NCBI RefSeq assembly: GCF_028736035.1
Contig: NZ_CP117866.1
Location: 372,001 to 436,000, forward strand
DNA length: 64,000 nucleotides
Source: Streptomyces sp. T12
Lineage (GTDB): Bacteria > Actinomycetota > Actinomycetes > Streptomycetales > Streptomycetaceae
Direction of reading: 5' to 3'
How positions within the stretch are numbered: the first letter of the stretch is position 1; each line of letters opens with the position of its first letter. The position numbers and the translations under genes are program-made. Below, one piece after another: positions 32,991 through 41,886 of the stretch. Under the pieces are notes generated by a model that worked only from the letters and a program-made list of their open reading frames with translations, was not told where the DNA came from and did not search any database.

Positions 32991-34244
32991 ATGCGGGACG
33001 TACGTGAGGGGACGCCGTCCCTGGAGTGGCTCGGGAAACTGCGCCGGGACCCCGTGACGGTCCAGACGCTGCGGTCGGCGGCCGCGGCGACGATCGCCTA
33101 CGTCATCGCGTTGCGCCTGAGCCCCGAGGCCGCGCCGCTGACCGCGCCCCTGACGGCGCTGCTGGTCGTCCAGGTCACGCTGTACGCCACGCTCACCAAC
33201 GGCATCCGCCGGGTGAACTCCGTGGTGGCGGGCGTCCTGGTCGCCATCGCCTTCAGCCTCCTGGTCGGCCTGACCTGGTGGAGTCTGGCGCTGCTGATCG
33301 TGGCCTCGCTGGTGGTGGGCCATCTGGTGCGGGTCGACGAGTACGTGCCCGAAGTGGCGATCAGCGCGATGCTGGTCCTCGGAGTCACCACCGTCGGGGA
33401 CACGGCCTGGGCGCGGATTCTGGAGACGCTGATCGGCGCGGTGGTCGGGCTCGGCTTCAATCTGCTCCTCGCGCCGCCGGTGTGGGTGGAGGAGGCCGGT
33501 GAGTCGCTGGAGGGACTGGCCCGTCGGCTGCGGCAGTTGATGCTGCGCATCGGCGAGGAGGCGGCCGGCCACACTCCGTTCGAGCAGGCCGCGGCCCGGC
33601 TGCACGAGGCGCGCCGGCTCGACCACGACATCGTCGAGGTGGACGCGGCGCTGAAGCAGGCCGAGGACAGCCTGCGGCTCAATCCGCGCGTGCGCGACAG
33701 CCTGCTGCACCGCGTGGTGCTGCGCACCGGACTGGACACGCTGGAGATCTGCACGGTGGTCCTGCGGGTGCTCGCGCGCACCCTCACCGACCTCGCGAAG
33801 GAGCGGGAGCCCGAGCCGCTGTTCGCGAAGGAGACGGGCGCCGTCGTGGACCAGTTGCTGTCCGAGATCGCCGACGCGGTGGTCAGCTTCTCGGTGCTGG
33901 TCACCACCCATGTCAGCAGCAACGCCGACGCGGCGGAGTCCCGGCTCGCCGCCGAGTTGCGCACGGCGGCGGGCACCCGCGACAAGCTGGCCCTGCTGCT
34001 GCGCGAGGAGGCCGAGCGCGAGGACCGGCACTGGCAGCTGCTCGGTGCCGTACTCACCGAGGTCAACCGCATCCTCGACGAGCTCGACACCGAGCACCGC
34101 TCGCGCCGGCTGCTGGAGGAACTGGACCGTGTCTCGCAGGAGCAGCGCACCCGGATGCCGCGCCTGACCCGGCTGCGCGAGCGCATGGGCGTTCAGGAGC
34201 AGCTGTGGCGGAACCGTACGGGGATCAGCGGGCGTTCTTCGTGA
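32991..34244 (+). CDS. Aromatic acid exporter family protein (FUSC/ArAE)
   Basis: 417 residues from ATG 32991; a GTG at 32970 with GGGAAG five bases before is a good alternative. The N-terminal half has about six transmembrane helices (TLRSAAAATIAYVIALRLSPEAAPLTAPLTALLVVQVTLYATL), and the C-terminal half is a long soluble alpha-helical region. The pattern matches the ArAE_1 branch of fusaric-acid-resistance/aromatic acid exporters, which pump out aromatic carboxylic acids. Followed after 46 bases by an uncharacterised gene that may share its transcript. Confidence 0.85.
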   Translation: MRDVREGTPSLEWLGKLRRDPVTVQTLRSAAAATIAYVIALRLSPEAAPLTAPLTALLVVQVTLYATLTNGIRRVNSVVAGVLVAIAFSLLVGLTWWSLALLIVASLVVGHLVRVDEYVPEVAISAMLVLGVTTVGDTAWARILETLIGAVVGLGFNLLLAPPVWVEEAGESLEGLARRLRQLMLRIGEEAAGHTPFEQAAARLHEARRLDHDIVEVDAALKQAEDSLRLNPRVRDSLLHRVVLRTGLDTLEICTVVLRVLARTLTDLAKEREPEPLFAKETGAVVDQLLSEIADAVVSFSVLVTTHVSSNADAAESRLAAELRTAAGTRDKLALLLREEAEREDRHWQLLGAVLTEVNRILDELDTEHRSRRLLEELDRVSQEQRTRMPRLTRLRERMGVQEQLWRNRTGISGRSS

Positions 34245-34290
34245 GGGGACGCCGGGACGGGGCCGGCGCCTGAGGCGAAGGAGCTGCCCG

Positions 34291-35349
34291 ATGGCCGACA
34301 CGACCGTGCGGATCGACGGAAACACCCTGCGGCTGCCGGGCGGTGTGGCGGTGCGGTTCATCCGTACGCTGCGGCTGCCCGAGTCGGGCACGCACCCGCT
34401 GCCGCCGGGGCTCGGCGAGTTCCCGGTCCGGCGGGTGGCGGACTACGCGGACAGCGTTCCCGAGGCGTGGCGGTCACGCGGCGGTGTGATGCTGCCGGTG
34501 TATCTGCGCGAGGCGATGTGGCTGAGCTTCGGGGGCACGACGGAGCCGGCCGCGCTGCAGGTCGGGGTGGGCAAGGTGTGCGCGGTCTCGGGGAAGCCGT
34601 GGCGCGACCGGCTGTCCCGCAAGCCGCAGAACTACGTCGTACTGCCCCGCCAGCCCTGGCTGGACGGCATCAACTCCGGGAAGGGCACGGTCCGCCAGTT
34701 CGTGGCCGTACCGCTGGGGCTCGGGGCGACCGTCGAGGGTCAGGTGACCGGCGAGGAGGTCTGGGGCGGCGTACAGCTGCAGTCGTTCGCGCTGAAGGAG
34801 CCGCAGCTGGCCAGGTGGCGTGAGGAGGAGCGGCGCCGGGCGGAGCAGGCGCGGGCGATGCCTTCGTACGGCGGCTACGGCGCCGCCCTGCCCATGGCGG
34901 CGCCCGCCCCTCAGGGCGCGGTCCCGGCGCCCGCCGCCGCTCCGGCGGGCCGGCCGCCCCGGGCCGCCGCGGCGATGGGGCTGGGCGTCGGCGGTTCGAT
35001 GCGCCAGGAGGTCTACCAGGACGACCGGCCGCTGTCGGACTGGTCGAACCGCGCCGCGGGCCGGGTCTTCGTCCATCTCGTGACGCCGCCGCAGTGGCGC
35101 CGCATCACCGGCGAGGCTCCCCCGCCGTCGCCGGTGGACCGGGCGGCGTACACGCGCGCGGGACTGCCGTGGTTCGACTACTACGACGAGGACGCCGAGG
35201 ATCTCGCCCCCACGGACACGCTGGAGTCGGTGAAGCCGGTCGGCGACTGGCTCGGCGACGACCACGAGCCCTGGCAGGCGCCCTCGCCGGGCCAGGTGAC
35301 GCCGCTGAAGGACGCACAGGGCAAGCCCGTGGAGAACGGGGACTGGTAG
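34291..35349 (+). CDS. Hypothetical protein with Ala/Pro-rich linker
   Basis: 352 residues; GGCGAAGGAGC precedes ATG 34291. N-terminal globular part (1-180) with TVRIDGNTLRLPGGVAVRFIRTLRLPE and VVLPRQPWLDGINSGKGTVRQFVAVPLGLGATVEGQVTGEEVWGGVQLQSFALK, then an Ala/Pro/Gly-rich linker (190-230), then a second region VFVHLVTPPQWRRITGEAPPPSPVDRAAYTRAGLPWFDYYDED ending in an acidic tail. No membrane segment. I do not recognise a family, but the length and bias indicate a real, probably conserved Streptomyces protein. Confidence 0.8.
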   Translation: MADTTVRIDGNTLRLPGGVAVRFIRTLRLPESGTHPLPPGLGEFPVRRVADYADSVPEAWRSRGGVMLPVYLREAMWLSFGGTTEPAALQVGVGKVCAVSGKPWRDRLSRKPQNYVVLPRQPWLDGINSGKGTVRQFVAVPLGLGATVEGQVTGEEVWGGVQLQSFALKEPQLARWREEERRRAEQARAMPSYGGYGAALPMAAPAPQGAVPAPAAAPAGRPPRAAAAMGLGVGGSMRQEVYQDDRPLSDWSNRAAGRVFVHLVTPPQWRRITGEAPPPSPVDRAAYTRAGLPWFDYYDEDAEDLAPTDTLESVKPVGDWLGDDHEPWQAPSPGQVTPLKDAQGKPVENGDW

Positions 35350-35394
35350 GCGACCCGAAGCGCACGCACGCCACACCCCTGCATTGCACTGTAT

Positions 35395-35408
35395 GCAACG
35401 CGCGTTGC
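35395..35408. promoter_or_regulatory. 14-bp perfect CG-centred palindrome before the lactonase gene
   Basis: GCAACGC-GCGTTGC is an exact palindrome with a central CG, the symmetry of LacI-family operators. A shorter dyad TGCATTGCA lies just upstream. It is located about 75 bases before the lactonase start in the 135-bp space after the hypothetical gene. Confidence 0.45.
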
Positions 35409-35484
35409 TCTTCTTGCGCTCGACGGGTGATCCACGCGAAGGTGGCTGTCGCGACCACGACGACCGACGACCTGAGGTGTGGAC

Positions 35485-36705
35485 ATGGGCAGTGGTGGGC
35501 TGAGCAGGCGCCGATTCGTCGGAACCCTCGCGGGATCGGCCGCCGGCGTGACACTCCCGGCGGCCACGGCGTGCGACGACGCACCCGCCCCCGCGGACAC
35601 GGCCGACACGGCGACCCCCGAGGCGACCACTCCCGGGACCCGTCCGAGCGCCCAGACCGAGAGCCGCGAGCCGTCCGGCCCGCGCCCCCTCTACCTCGGC
35701 ACCTACACCTCCGTCGAGGGCGGCGGCACGGGCATCGGCCTCGCCACGTACGACCCGGCGACGGGCCGTATCACCGGCACCGGAACGATCAGCGGCGTCG
35801 GCGACCCGTCGTATCTGGCGCTGCACCCGAACGGCCGGACGCTGTACGCGGTCGACGAGCGTGAGGACGGCGCCGTGACCGCCGTCCGCCTCGCCGACCG
35901 CAAGGTGCTGGGGAGCCGGAGCACCGGCGGGGCCGCGCCGTGCCATCTGTCCGTGCATCCGAGCGGCCGCTGGCTGCTGAGTGCCAACTACGGCACGGGC
36001 AGCGTCGCCGTGCACCCGATCGATCCCTCGGGCGCGCTCGGGGAGCGCACCGACCTGGTCACGCACTCCAGTCCGGCGCCCGGTCCGGGACAGGAGGGCC
36101 CGCACGCCCACCAGTTCATCACGAGCCCCGACGGCGGCCATGTGCTCGCCGTGGACCTCGGCACGGACACCGTGTACACCTATCGCCTCGACCGGAAGGC
36201 GGGCACGCTCACCGAGGTGGCACGGGCGCAGACCGAGCCGGGTGCGGGCCCGCGTCATCTCACCTTCCACCCGGGCGGCCGGTACGCGTATCTGGCCAAC
36301 GAGGTCGACAACACCGTCGCGGTGTGCGCGTACGACCCCGGCACGGGCCGGCTGACCGTCGGCGCGGAGCAGTCCACGGGCACGGGCTCGGGCACCAGTT
36401 ATCCGGCGCAGATCGTCGTGACGCCGAACGGCCGGTACGCCTATCTCGCCAACCGGGGCCACAACAGCCTCGCGCGCTACGCGGTGGAGGCGGACGGCGC
36501 CCGGCTCAGGCTGCTCGGCACGGTGCCGGTGTCCGGGGACTTCCCGCGGCAGATCGCCCTCTCGCCGGACGGCTCGCTGCTGTTCGCGGCGAACCAGCGG
36601 TCGAGCACCGTCAGCGTCTTCCACGTCGACGAGGGCAGCGGTGAACTGCGGCTCGCCGGCGAGCCGTTCGCGTCACCCGTCGCCGTCTGTGCGCTGCCGC
36701 TGTAG
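35485..36705 (+). CDS. Exported lactonase, 7-bladed beta-propeller (Pgl/YkgB-like)
   Basis: 406 residues from ATG 35485; a GTG two codons before is possible. Twin-arginine signal peptide (LSRRRFVGTLAGSAAGVTLPAA) with a Cys right after ATA, so a Tat lipoprotein is possible. A Thr/Pro/Glu-rich linker follows, then the propeller from about residue 65 (PLYLGTYTSVEGGGTGIGLATYDPATGRITG; repeated HPNGRTLYAVDE, HPSGRWLLSANYGTGSV, HPGGRYAYLANE). Cytosolic relatives hydrolyse 6-phosphogluconolactone; the exported form probably acts on another sugar lactone. Confidence 0.9.
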   Translation: MGSGGLSRRRFVGTLAGSAAGVTLPAATACDDAPAPADTADTATPEATTPGTRPSAQTESREPSGPRPLYLGTYTSVEGGGTGIGLATYDPATGRITGTGTISGVGDPSYLALHPNGRTLYAVDEREDGAVTAVRLADRKVLGSRSTGGAAPCHLSVHPSGRWLLSANYGTGSVAVHPIDPSGALGERTDLVTHSSPAPGPGQEGPHAHQFITSPDGGHVLAVDLGTDTVYTYRLDRKAGTLTEVARAQTEPGAGPRHLTFHPGGRYAYLANEVDNTVAVCAYDPGTGRLTVGAEQSTGTGSGTSYPAQIVVTPNGRYAYLANRGHNSLARYAVEADGARLRLLGTVPVSGDFPRQIALSPDGSLLFAANQRSSTVSVFHVDEGSGELRLAGEPFASPVAVCALPL

Positions 36706-37398
36706 GGCGCGGGGGCAGGAGGCGGCGCTGGCCTGGGCGAGCAGGATGTGCATGCGTTCGGTGAGCTGTGCGACGTCGTCGGCGGGCCGGTGGAACGGCA
36801 GTCGTACGTCGGCCTGGGCGCGGGCGCGTTCGATCCGCAGCGTCAGTCCGTGCCGGTCGACGGCGAGCGGCTGGACGCGGACCGCGCCGTGCAGACTGTC
36901 GGAGTCGACGAGGCGGGTGAGCCGCTCCACGGCGTCCGGGTGGCAGTCGGCGAGGTGGGTGAGCAGCCGGGCCTCGGCGGCGGCCAGCGGGTCGGGCATG
37001 GCGGCGGCGAACTCGTCGAGGTCGACGACCACGGCACCGGAGGGCTGCCGCAGCACCACCCGCGTCGCCCGGAACGCCAGTTGGCCCTCCTCGGGGGTGA
37101 ACCAGCCCGACAGCCAGAGCCGGGCGCGGATCCGTTTGCGTACGGGCACGGGGGCGACGTCGGCGAACTCCAGGACGGCGGCGGGCTCTCCGCGGGGCGC
37201 GCAGATCGCCGCCGCGACGAGCGCGCTGTCCTCCGGCACGTCCAGCAGGACGCGGCCGTCCTCGGCCACGGTGTGCGCGCCGACGAGCTCCTCGCGACTG
37301 CCCTCCGCGGTCACCGCGCAGGACCACGCGGCGGCGAGCACCGACCGGGCCCGCTCCGCCGCGGAAGGCGCGGCCGTCCACGCTTGGCTGTCACCCAT
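36673..37398 (-). CDS. DUF2470 protein, iron-regulated
   Basis: 241 residues; a near-perfect TAAGGAGG lies six bases before ATG 37398. The C-terminal part (LLTHLADCHPDAVERLTRLVDS ... VQPLAVDRHGLTLRIE) is the DUF2470 domain, also found at the end of HugZ-type haem-utilisation proteins. The N-terminal half resembles the split-barrel part of those proteins (RVLLDVPEDSALVAAAICAPRGEPAAVLEFADVAP). A DmdR/IdeR-type iron box directly upstream supports a role in haem or iron metabolism. Its last codons overlap the lactonase gene tail to tail. Confidence 0.85.
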   Translation of the reverse strand: MGDSQAWTAAPSAAERARSVLAAAWSCAVTAEGSREELVGAHTVAEDGRVLLDVPEDSALVAAAICAPRGEPAAVLEFADVAPVPVRKRIRARLWLSGWFTPEEGQLAFRATRVVLRQPSGAVVVDLDEFAAAMPDPLAAAEARLLTHLADCHPDAVERLTRLVDSDSLHGAVRVQPLAVDRHGLTLRIERARAQADVRLPFHRPADDVAQLTERMHILLAQASAASCPRALQRQRTDGDG

Positions 37399-37409
37399 CC
37401 CAAACCTCC

Positions 37410-37428
37410 TTAGGTAAGCCTTGCCTAA
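37410..37428 (-). promoter_or_regulatory. DmdR1/IdeR iron box upstream of the DUF2470 gene
   Basis: Read on the minus strand the site is TTAGGCAAGGCTTACCTAA, matching the DtxR/IdeR consensus TTAGGTTAGGCTAACCTAA at 16 of 19 positions, with both outer TTAGG/CCTAA arms perfect. It ends about 11 bases upstream of the start codon and abuts the ribosome site, so the iron-bound repressor should block this gene when iron is plentiful. Confidence 0.85.
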
Positions 37429-37517
37429 CCTATCGAAGATCGGGCCGCACGCCAACCGGACCCGCCGATCCTGTGCGATCTCTTTGCACGTGCACGCGGT
37501 ACGGTGCGCGCGGTCAC

Positions 37518-38126
37518 TCAGGGTGTGATGACGCCCAGCAGGGCGCGGGCGCACAGGTCGCGCACCTGCTCCCGGGAGAGGTCCGAGCCTCTCAGCCACT
37601 CCAGGCAGACGGCCGTGGTGAACGCCAGCCAGCCCCGCACGGCGAGCCCGGCATCGGGCCGCAGCTCGAAGACCGGGCCGAACTCGGGGTCCGCCGCCAT
37701 GGCCGCGAGGATCTGCTTCTCCTGTGCGGCCAGGGCCTGTTGGTAGACCTTGCGCACGGCCTGGTCGCCGGCCGCGTCGGCGCGGTGGAAGGCGCGGAAT
37801 CCATGCGCGTGGGCTTCGACGTACTCCAGATACGCGTCGAGACCCGCGGCGAGCTGCTCGCGCACCGGGGCTCCGGGCACGGCGGCCGTCATGCGCAGCA
37901 TGCGCTCGCTCTCCCGCTCGACGACGGCCGCGAAGAATTCCCGCTTGTTCGGAAAGTAGTGGTAGAGCAGCCCGCGTGAGACACCGGCGATCTCGGCGAC
38001 CTGCTCGATCCACACGTCGTCGTACGGGCTCTCCGAGAACAGCCGCGCCCCGACCGCGAGGAGCTGCTCTCGGCGTTTCTCGGTGCTGAGCCGGCGGCGG
38101 GTGCGCTCGCCCTGGTTCGCGGCCAT
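37518..38126 (-). CDS. TetR family regulator, probable repressor of the divergent P450
   Basis: 202 residues. N-terminal helix-turn-helix: STEKRREQLLAVGARLFSESPYDDVWIEQVAEIAGVSRGLLYHYFPNKREFFAAVV, the classic TetR pattern. The C-terminal ligand domain has FRAFHRADAAGDQAVRKVYQQAL. It is divergent from a CYP102-type P450 and the shared promoter region contains two copies of one operator-like motif. The layout parallels Bm3R1 with P450 BM3 in Bacillus, in which fatty acids release the repressor. Confidence 0.9.
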   Translation of the reverse strand: MAANQGERTRRRLSTEKRREQLLAVGARLFSESPYDDVWIEQVAEIAGVSRGLLYHYFPNKREFFAAVVERESERMLRMTAAVPGAPVREQLAAGLDAYLEYVEAHAHGFRAFHRADAAGDQAVRKVYQQALAAQEKQILAAMAADPEFGPVFELRPDAGLAVRGWLAFTTAVCLEWLRGSDLSREQVRDLCARALLGVITP

Positions 38127-38142
38127 GCCCGCACTTTACTTG

Positions 38143-38191
38143 ACGTGGATTCAACAGCGGGACCAGACTGAGCACGTTATTGAACCCACGT
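38143..38191. promoter_or_regulatory. Pair of inverted TTGAAYCCACGT operators between TetR and P450
   Basis: ACGTGGATTCAA (38143-38154) and TTGAACCCACGT (38180-38191) are inverted copies of one 12-base motif with a single mismatch, 25 bases apart. Both copies continue with a short CAA on the outer side. They lie in the 120-bp region between the divergent TetR and P450 genes, one near each start, as expected for a repressor acting on both. Confidence 0.65.
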
Positions 38192-38246
38192 ACAAATAGC
38201 TCGCATGAACAGCTCAACGTGCCGCTGGATCGAGGGAGATCGCGTC

Positions 38247-39788
38247 ATGGCGGAGACAGTGACCGGGACCGGACTTCCCCACGGGACCGGACTTCCCAAG
38301 GGGTTCCGCAGCGCCGAGCAGGGCTGGCCGGAGCTGTCCCGCATACCCCGTCCCCCGCACCGGCTCCCGCTGCTCGGCGACGTGCTCGGCGCCAGCCGGC
38401 GTACGCCGCTGCAGGACTCCCTGCGGTACGCCCGTGAGTTGGGGCCGATCTTCCGGCGCAGGGCGTTCAACAGGGAGTTCGTGTTCGTCTGGGGCGCCGG
38501 ACTCGCGGCCGACATGGCGGACGAGGCGCGCTTCGCCAAGCACGTGGGACTCGGCATAGCCAATCTGCGCCCGGTCGTCGGGGACGGTCTGTTCACGGCG
38601 TACAACCACGAGCCGAACTGGCAGCTGGCGCACGACGTCCTGGCGCCGGGGTTCAGCCGGGAGGCCATGGCGGGCTACCACCCGATGATGCTGGCCGTGG
38701 CCGACCGGCTCATGGACCACTGGGACCGCGAGGCGGCTGCGGGCCGGGCGGTGGACGTGCCCGGCGACATGACCAAGCTGACCCTGGAGACCATCGCGCG
38801 CACCGGGTTCGGGCACGACTTCGGCTCCTTCGAGCGGGCCCGCCCCCATCCCTTCGTGACGGCGATGGTCGGCACGCTCACCTACGCGCAGCGGCTCAAC
38901 ACCGTGCCGACGCCGTTCCTGCTGCGGCGTGCCGCGCGCCGCAACCAGGCCGACATCGCCTACCTCAACCGCACGGTGGACGACCTGGTCCGCGCCCGTA
39001 CGGCGAGCGGGCCCGGGGACGGGGATCTACTGGACCGGATGCTGCAGACGGTCCACCCGGAGACGGGCGAGCGGCTCTCCGCACGCAATGTCCGCCGTCA
39101 GGTGATCACGTTCCTGGTGGCCGGCCACGAGACCACCTCGGGCGCGCTCTCCTTCGCCCTGCACTATCTCTCCCGGCACCCGGACGTCGCCGAGCGCGCC
39201 CGTGCCGAGGTGGACCGCGTCTGGGGCGACACGGCGGTGCCCGGCTACGACCAGGTGGCGAGGCTGCGGTATGTGCGCCGGATCCTCGACGAGTCGCTGC
39301 GCCTGTGGCCGACGGCGCCCGCCTTCGCCCGGGAGGCGCGCGAGGACACGGTGCTCGGCGGGGTCCATCCGATGCGGCGCGGTGCGTGGGCGCTGGTGCT
39401 CACGGCGATGCTGCACCGCGATCCCGAGGTCTGGGGCGCGGACGCCGAGCGGTTCGATCCGGATCGCTTCGATCCGAAGGCCGTACGGACGCGTCCGCCG
39501 CACACCTTCAAGCCGTTCGGCACGGGGGCGCGGGCCTGCATCGGGCGCCAGTTCGCGCTGCACGAGGCCACGCTGGTGCTGGGGCTGCTGCTGCGCCGCT
39601 ACGAGTTCGGGAGCGACCCGGCCTATCGGCTGCGGGTGACGGAGCGGCTGACGTTGATGCCGGAGGGGTTGCGGCTGCGCCTGGAGCGGCGGGCGGCCGG
39701 GACTCCGGTTACGGCACAGGCCTCCTCCGGGACCGCCGAGGACGTGCCCTCAGAGCTCCGCTGTCCAGTGCACAGGCCGGCTGACTGA
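38247..39788 (+). CDS. CYP102B-like P450, haem domain only
   Basis: 513 residues from ATG 38247, with GGGAG nine bases upstream; the frame is open to 38205. Strongly similar to the P450 part of the CYP102 fusion at 26-29 kb (shared blocks [75 protein letters not shown]), with normal AGHETT, ExxR (DESLRLWP) and haem-thiolate motifs. The reductase part is missing: the chain stops soon after residue 485. It resembles the stand-alone CYP102B1 known from S. coelicolor and must use external electron carriers. Fatty acid hydroxylation is likely. Confidence 0.92.
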   Translation: MAETVTGTGLPHGTGLPKGFRSAEQGWPELSRIPRPPHRLPLLGDVLGASRRTPLQDSLRYARELGPIFRRRAFNREFVFVWGAGLAADMADEARFAKHVGLGIANLRPVVGDGLFTAYNHEPNWQLAHDVLAPGFSREAMAGYHPMMLAVADRLMDHWDREAAAGRAVDVPGDMTKLTLETIARTGFGHDFGSFERARPHPFVTAMVGTLTYAQRLNTVPTPFLLRRAARRNQADIAYLNRTVDDLVRARTASGPGDGDLLDRMLQTVHPETGERLSARNVRRQVITFLVAGHETTSGALSFALHYLSRHPDVAERARAEVDRVWGDTAVPGYDQVARLRYVRRILDESLRLWPTAPAFAREAREDTVLGGVHPMRRGAWALVLTAMLHRDPEVWGADAERFDPDRFDPKAVRTRPPHTFKPFGTGARACIGRQFALHEATLVLGLLLRRYEFGSDPAYRLRVTERLTLMPEGLRLRLERRAAGTPVTAQASSGTAEDVPSELRCPVHRPAD

Positions 39789-40580
39789 GGCGGGCAACCG
39801 CGTGCTCGCGCTGCCCCGGGCCGCGTTCAGCTGGGGCTGGGTCAGGAAGAACGCGCCGGTCAGATCGGCGTCCGTGAGGTCGGTGTCACGCAGGTCGGCG
39901 CCGATGAGGTCCGCCCCGCGCAGATCGGCGCCGGTCAGGTCGGCGGCGATGAGGTAGGCACCGCGCAGGTTCGCGCCGCGCAGGTCGGCGCCCTTGAGAC
40001 GGGCGCCCATCAGGTCCGCGCCCCGGCGGTTCTTCTTACGGCCGCCGATGCCGGCCCGGGCCAGCTCGCTGGTCTTCAGCAGGAGCAGGTTGACGTCCTG
40101 GCGGTGCGCGGCCACGTCCAGCGCCGCGAGCTCCTCCGGGGTCTGGCGGGTGAGCTCCTCGGTCCTGTCCAGGATCCGGCACAGATCGGTGTGGAGGGGG
40201 CGGGCGGCGGGCAGGGTGAGGGCCTCGGCCAGGTACCAGAGCAGTTCGTGGAGCTGACGGACGACCGGGAAGACGTCGAACATCAGCCGGGCGTGCTCGC
40301 GGGAGGCCGTGCGCCAGTCCTTCCCGGCGAAGGTCACCTGCGAGACCTTCTGACCGGCACCGAAGCAGTCGTAGACCGTGCAGCCGGTGAAGCCCTTGTG
40401 CCGCAGCCGGGCGTGGATGCCGCAGCGGTGGTCGTCCTGGAGGTTCCGGCAGGGCCTTCCGGCCGGCTTGTCGATCGCGAAGTCGGCGGAGGCGGTGAAG
40501 GGCAGCGCGACGCAGCACAGCCCGAAGCATCGCTCGCAGTCGCCGCGCAGTTCGACCAGGTCGGTCAGGTGTTCTTGCAT
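39750..40580 (-). CDS. Cys-rich pentapeptide repeat protein
   Basis: 276 residues. The C-terminal third (about 190-250) is a run of about a dozen pentapeptides ([20 protein letters not shown]) forming a right-handed quadrilateral helix. The N-terminal 70 residues contain at least eight cysteines (CERCFGLCC, then C, C, C-x5-C), suggesting a metal or iron-sulfur site. The middle is alpha-helical ([21 protein letters not shown]). Function unknown; the terminal 39 bases overlap the P450 gene tail to tail. Confidence 0.88.
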   Translation of the reverse strand: MQEHLTDLVELRGDCERCFGLCCVALPFTASADFAIDKPAGRPCRNLQDDHRCGIHARLRHKGFTGCTVYDCFGAGQKVSQVTFAGKDWRTASREHARLMFDVFPVVRQLHELLWYLAEALTLPAARPLHTDLCRILDRTEELTRQTPEELAALDVAAHRQDVNLLLLKTSELARAGIGGRKKNRRGADLMGARLKGADLRGANLRGAYLIAADLTGADLRGADLIGADLRDTDLTDADLTGAFFLTQPQLNAARGSASTRLPASVSRPVHWTAEL

Positions 40581-40730
40581 GTCCGCCAGCCTACGACCTG
40601 GACGTCATCCAACCTCACCGATGATTTTCCGGCCCTGTGGGGGTCTCCTCATACAACGGAAAACAAGCTCCGCTACCACTGGTACATACGCCGAACAGGC
40701 AGGCGCCGTAACGGACTTCAGGGAGACGTC

Positions 40731-40931
40731 ATGTGCAGCCACCAGCCCCCGTGCCCGACCGCCGACAGCCCGGACCATCACACCGCCCTGATCGTGTCGG
40801 CCCACCCCGAACAGGGCTGGAGCCTGCTGTGCAACGGCACGATCGTCTTCGACGACACCGGAGAGCTCCTCCCGGACGGGCGGGTGGTGAGCCCGCACCG
40901 TACGGTCGGCGTGCTGGCCGTGGCCGCCTGA
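40731..40931 (+). CDS. DUF5999 small protein
   Basis: 66 residues; AGGGAGACGTC precedes ATG 40731. The sequence MCSHQPPCPTADSPDHHTAL followed by HPEQGWSLLCNGTIVFDDTGELLPDGR is the characteristic actinobacterial DUF5999 pattern, with two N-terminal cysteines and one in LCNG. Abundant in Streptomyces, function unknown. Convergent with the sigma factor gene. Confidence 0.85.
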   Translation: MCSHQPPCPTADSPDHHTALIVSAHPEQGWSLLCNGTIVFDDTGELLPDGRVVSPHRTVGVLAVAA

Positions 40932-40950
40932 GCCATCAAGGCGTCAGGCG

Positions 40951-41853
40951 TCAGACGCCCAGACCGGTCAGGTCCAGGCGCCCGAGACGCTCGGGGTCGG
41001 CCAGGATGTACATCTCCGTGATCCGGCCGTCGGCGATGGTGACGGCCATGACCGACATCGGCCGGCCTTCGGGGGCGTTGAGGATCCCGACCGTGCCGTT
41101 GACGAGCACGAACCGGATGAACTGCGTGGCTTGCGCCAACTGCCGGAAGAGCATCGCCTGTTCGGCCACCGGCTTCGCCCCGCGCACCACCTTGGACGCC
41201 GCCACACCGCCGACCAGCGGCCCGGAGTCGGCCCGCAGCACGACATCGGGGTCGAGGACCGCGAGCAGCGCCTCGAAGTCCCCCGCGCGGGAGGCCGCCA
41301 TGAAGGCGTCGAGGACCTGCCGCTGTCTGCCGAGGTCGGGCTCGGCGGAGGGCGTGGCACCCCGCACCCGGCGCCGGGCACGGCTGGCCAGCTGGCGGGT
41401 CGCGGCCGAGGAGCGTTCCACGATCGGCGCGATGTCGTCGAAGGGCACCGCGAACATGTCGTGCAGTACGAACGCGATCCGCTCGGCGGGCTCCAGTGTC
41501 TCCAGCACGACCAGCAGGGCCAGGCCCACCGAGTCGGCCTGGAGCACCTCCTGTTCCGGGTCGATCGTCGACAGCGGTCTGATCACGGGATCCGGGACGA
41601 AGGTGTCGTCGAGCGGCTCCTCGTGGCGTCGCGTGCGCGAGCGGAGCATGTCCAGGCAGACCCGGCCGGCCACCGTGGTCAGCCAGCCGCCGAGGTTCTC
41701 GATGTCGTCCGCGTCGCTGCGGCTCAGCTTCAGCCAGGCCTCCTGCACGGCGTCCTCCGCCTCGGCCAGCGAGCCGAGCATGCGGTAGGCGACCGCCTTG
41801 AGATGGCCGCGGTGCTCCTCGAAGCGGTCCGCCAGCAGTTCCGTGTCGTTCAC
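40951..41853 (-). CDS. sigJ: ECF41-type sigma factor SigJ with SnoaL-like C-terminus
   Basis: 300 residues. Sigma region 2 (FEEHRGHLKAVAYRMLGSLAEAEDAVQEAWLKL, then LGGWLTTVAGRVCLDMLRSR) and region 4 (LEPAERIAFVLHDMFAVPFDDIAPIVERSSAATRQLASRARRRVRG) are clear. After them a SnoaL/NTF2-like domain (about 175-300; VLDAFMAASRAGDFEALLAVLDPDVVLRAD) replaces a separate anti-sigma factor, as in ECF41, where this domain both restrains and supports the sigma factor. The usual neighbouring oxidoreductase or carboxymuconolactone decarboxylase target is not present here. Confidence 0.92.
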   Translation of the reverse strand: MNDTELLADRFEEHRGHLKAVAYRMLGSLAEAEDAVQEAWLKLSRSDADDIENLGGWLTTVAGRVCLDMLRSRTRRHEEPLDDTFVPDPVIRPLSTIDPEQEVLQADSVGLALLVVLETLEPAERIAFVLHDMFAVPFDDIAPIVERSSAATRQLASRARRRVRGATPSAEPDLGRQRQVLDAFMAASRAGDFEALLAVLDPDVVLRADSGPLVGGVAASKVVRGAKPVAEQAMLFRQLAQATQFIRFVLVNGTVGILNAPEGRPMSVMAVTIADGRITEMYILADPERLGRLDLTGLGV

Positions 41854-41886
41854 ATTCCCCCCGTTTCGCCCATCAATTGAGCAGGT

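Noticed and set aside
25977..39788. Possible secondary-metabolite cluster around the P450s
   Set aside because: No polyketide, peptide, terpene or RiPP core gene is present; P450s have their own regulators and the other genes between are unrelated housekeeping or stress genes.
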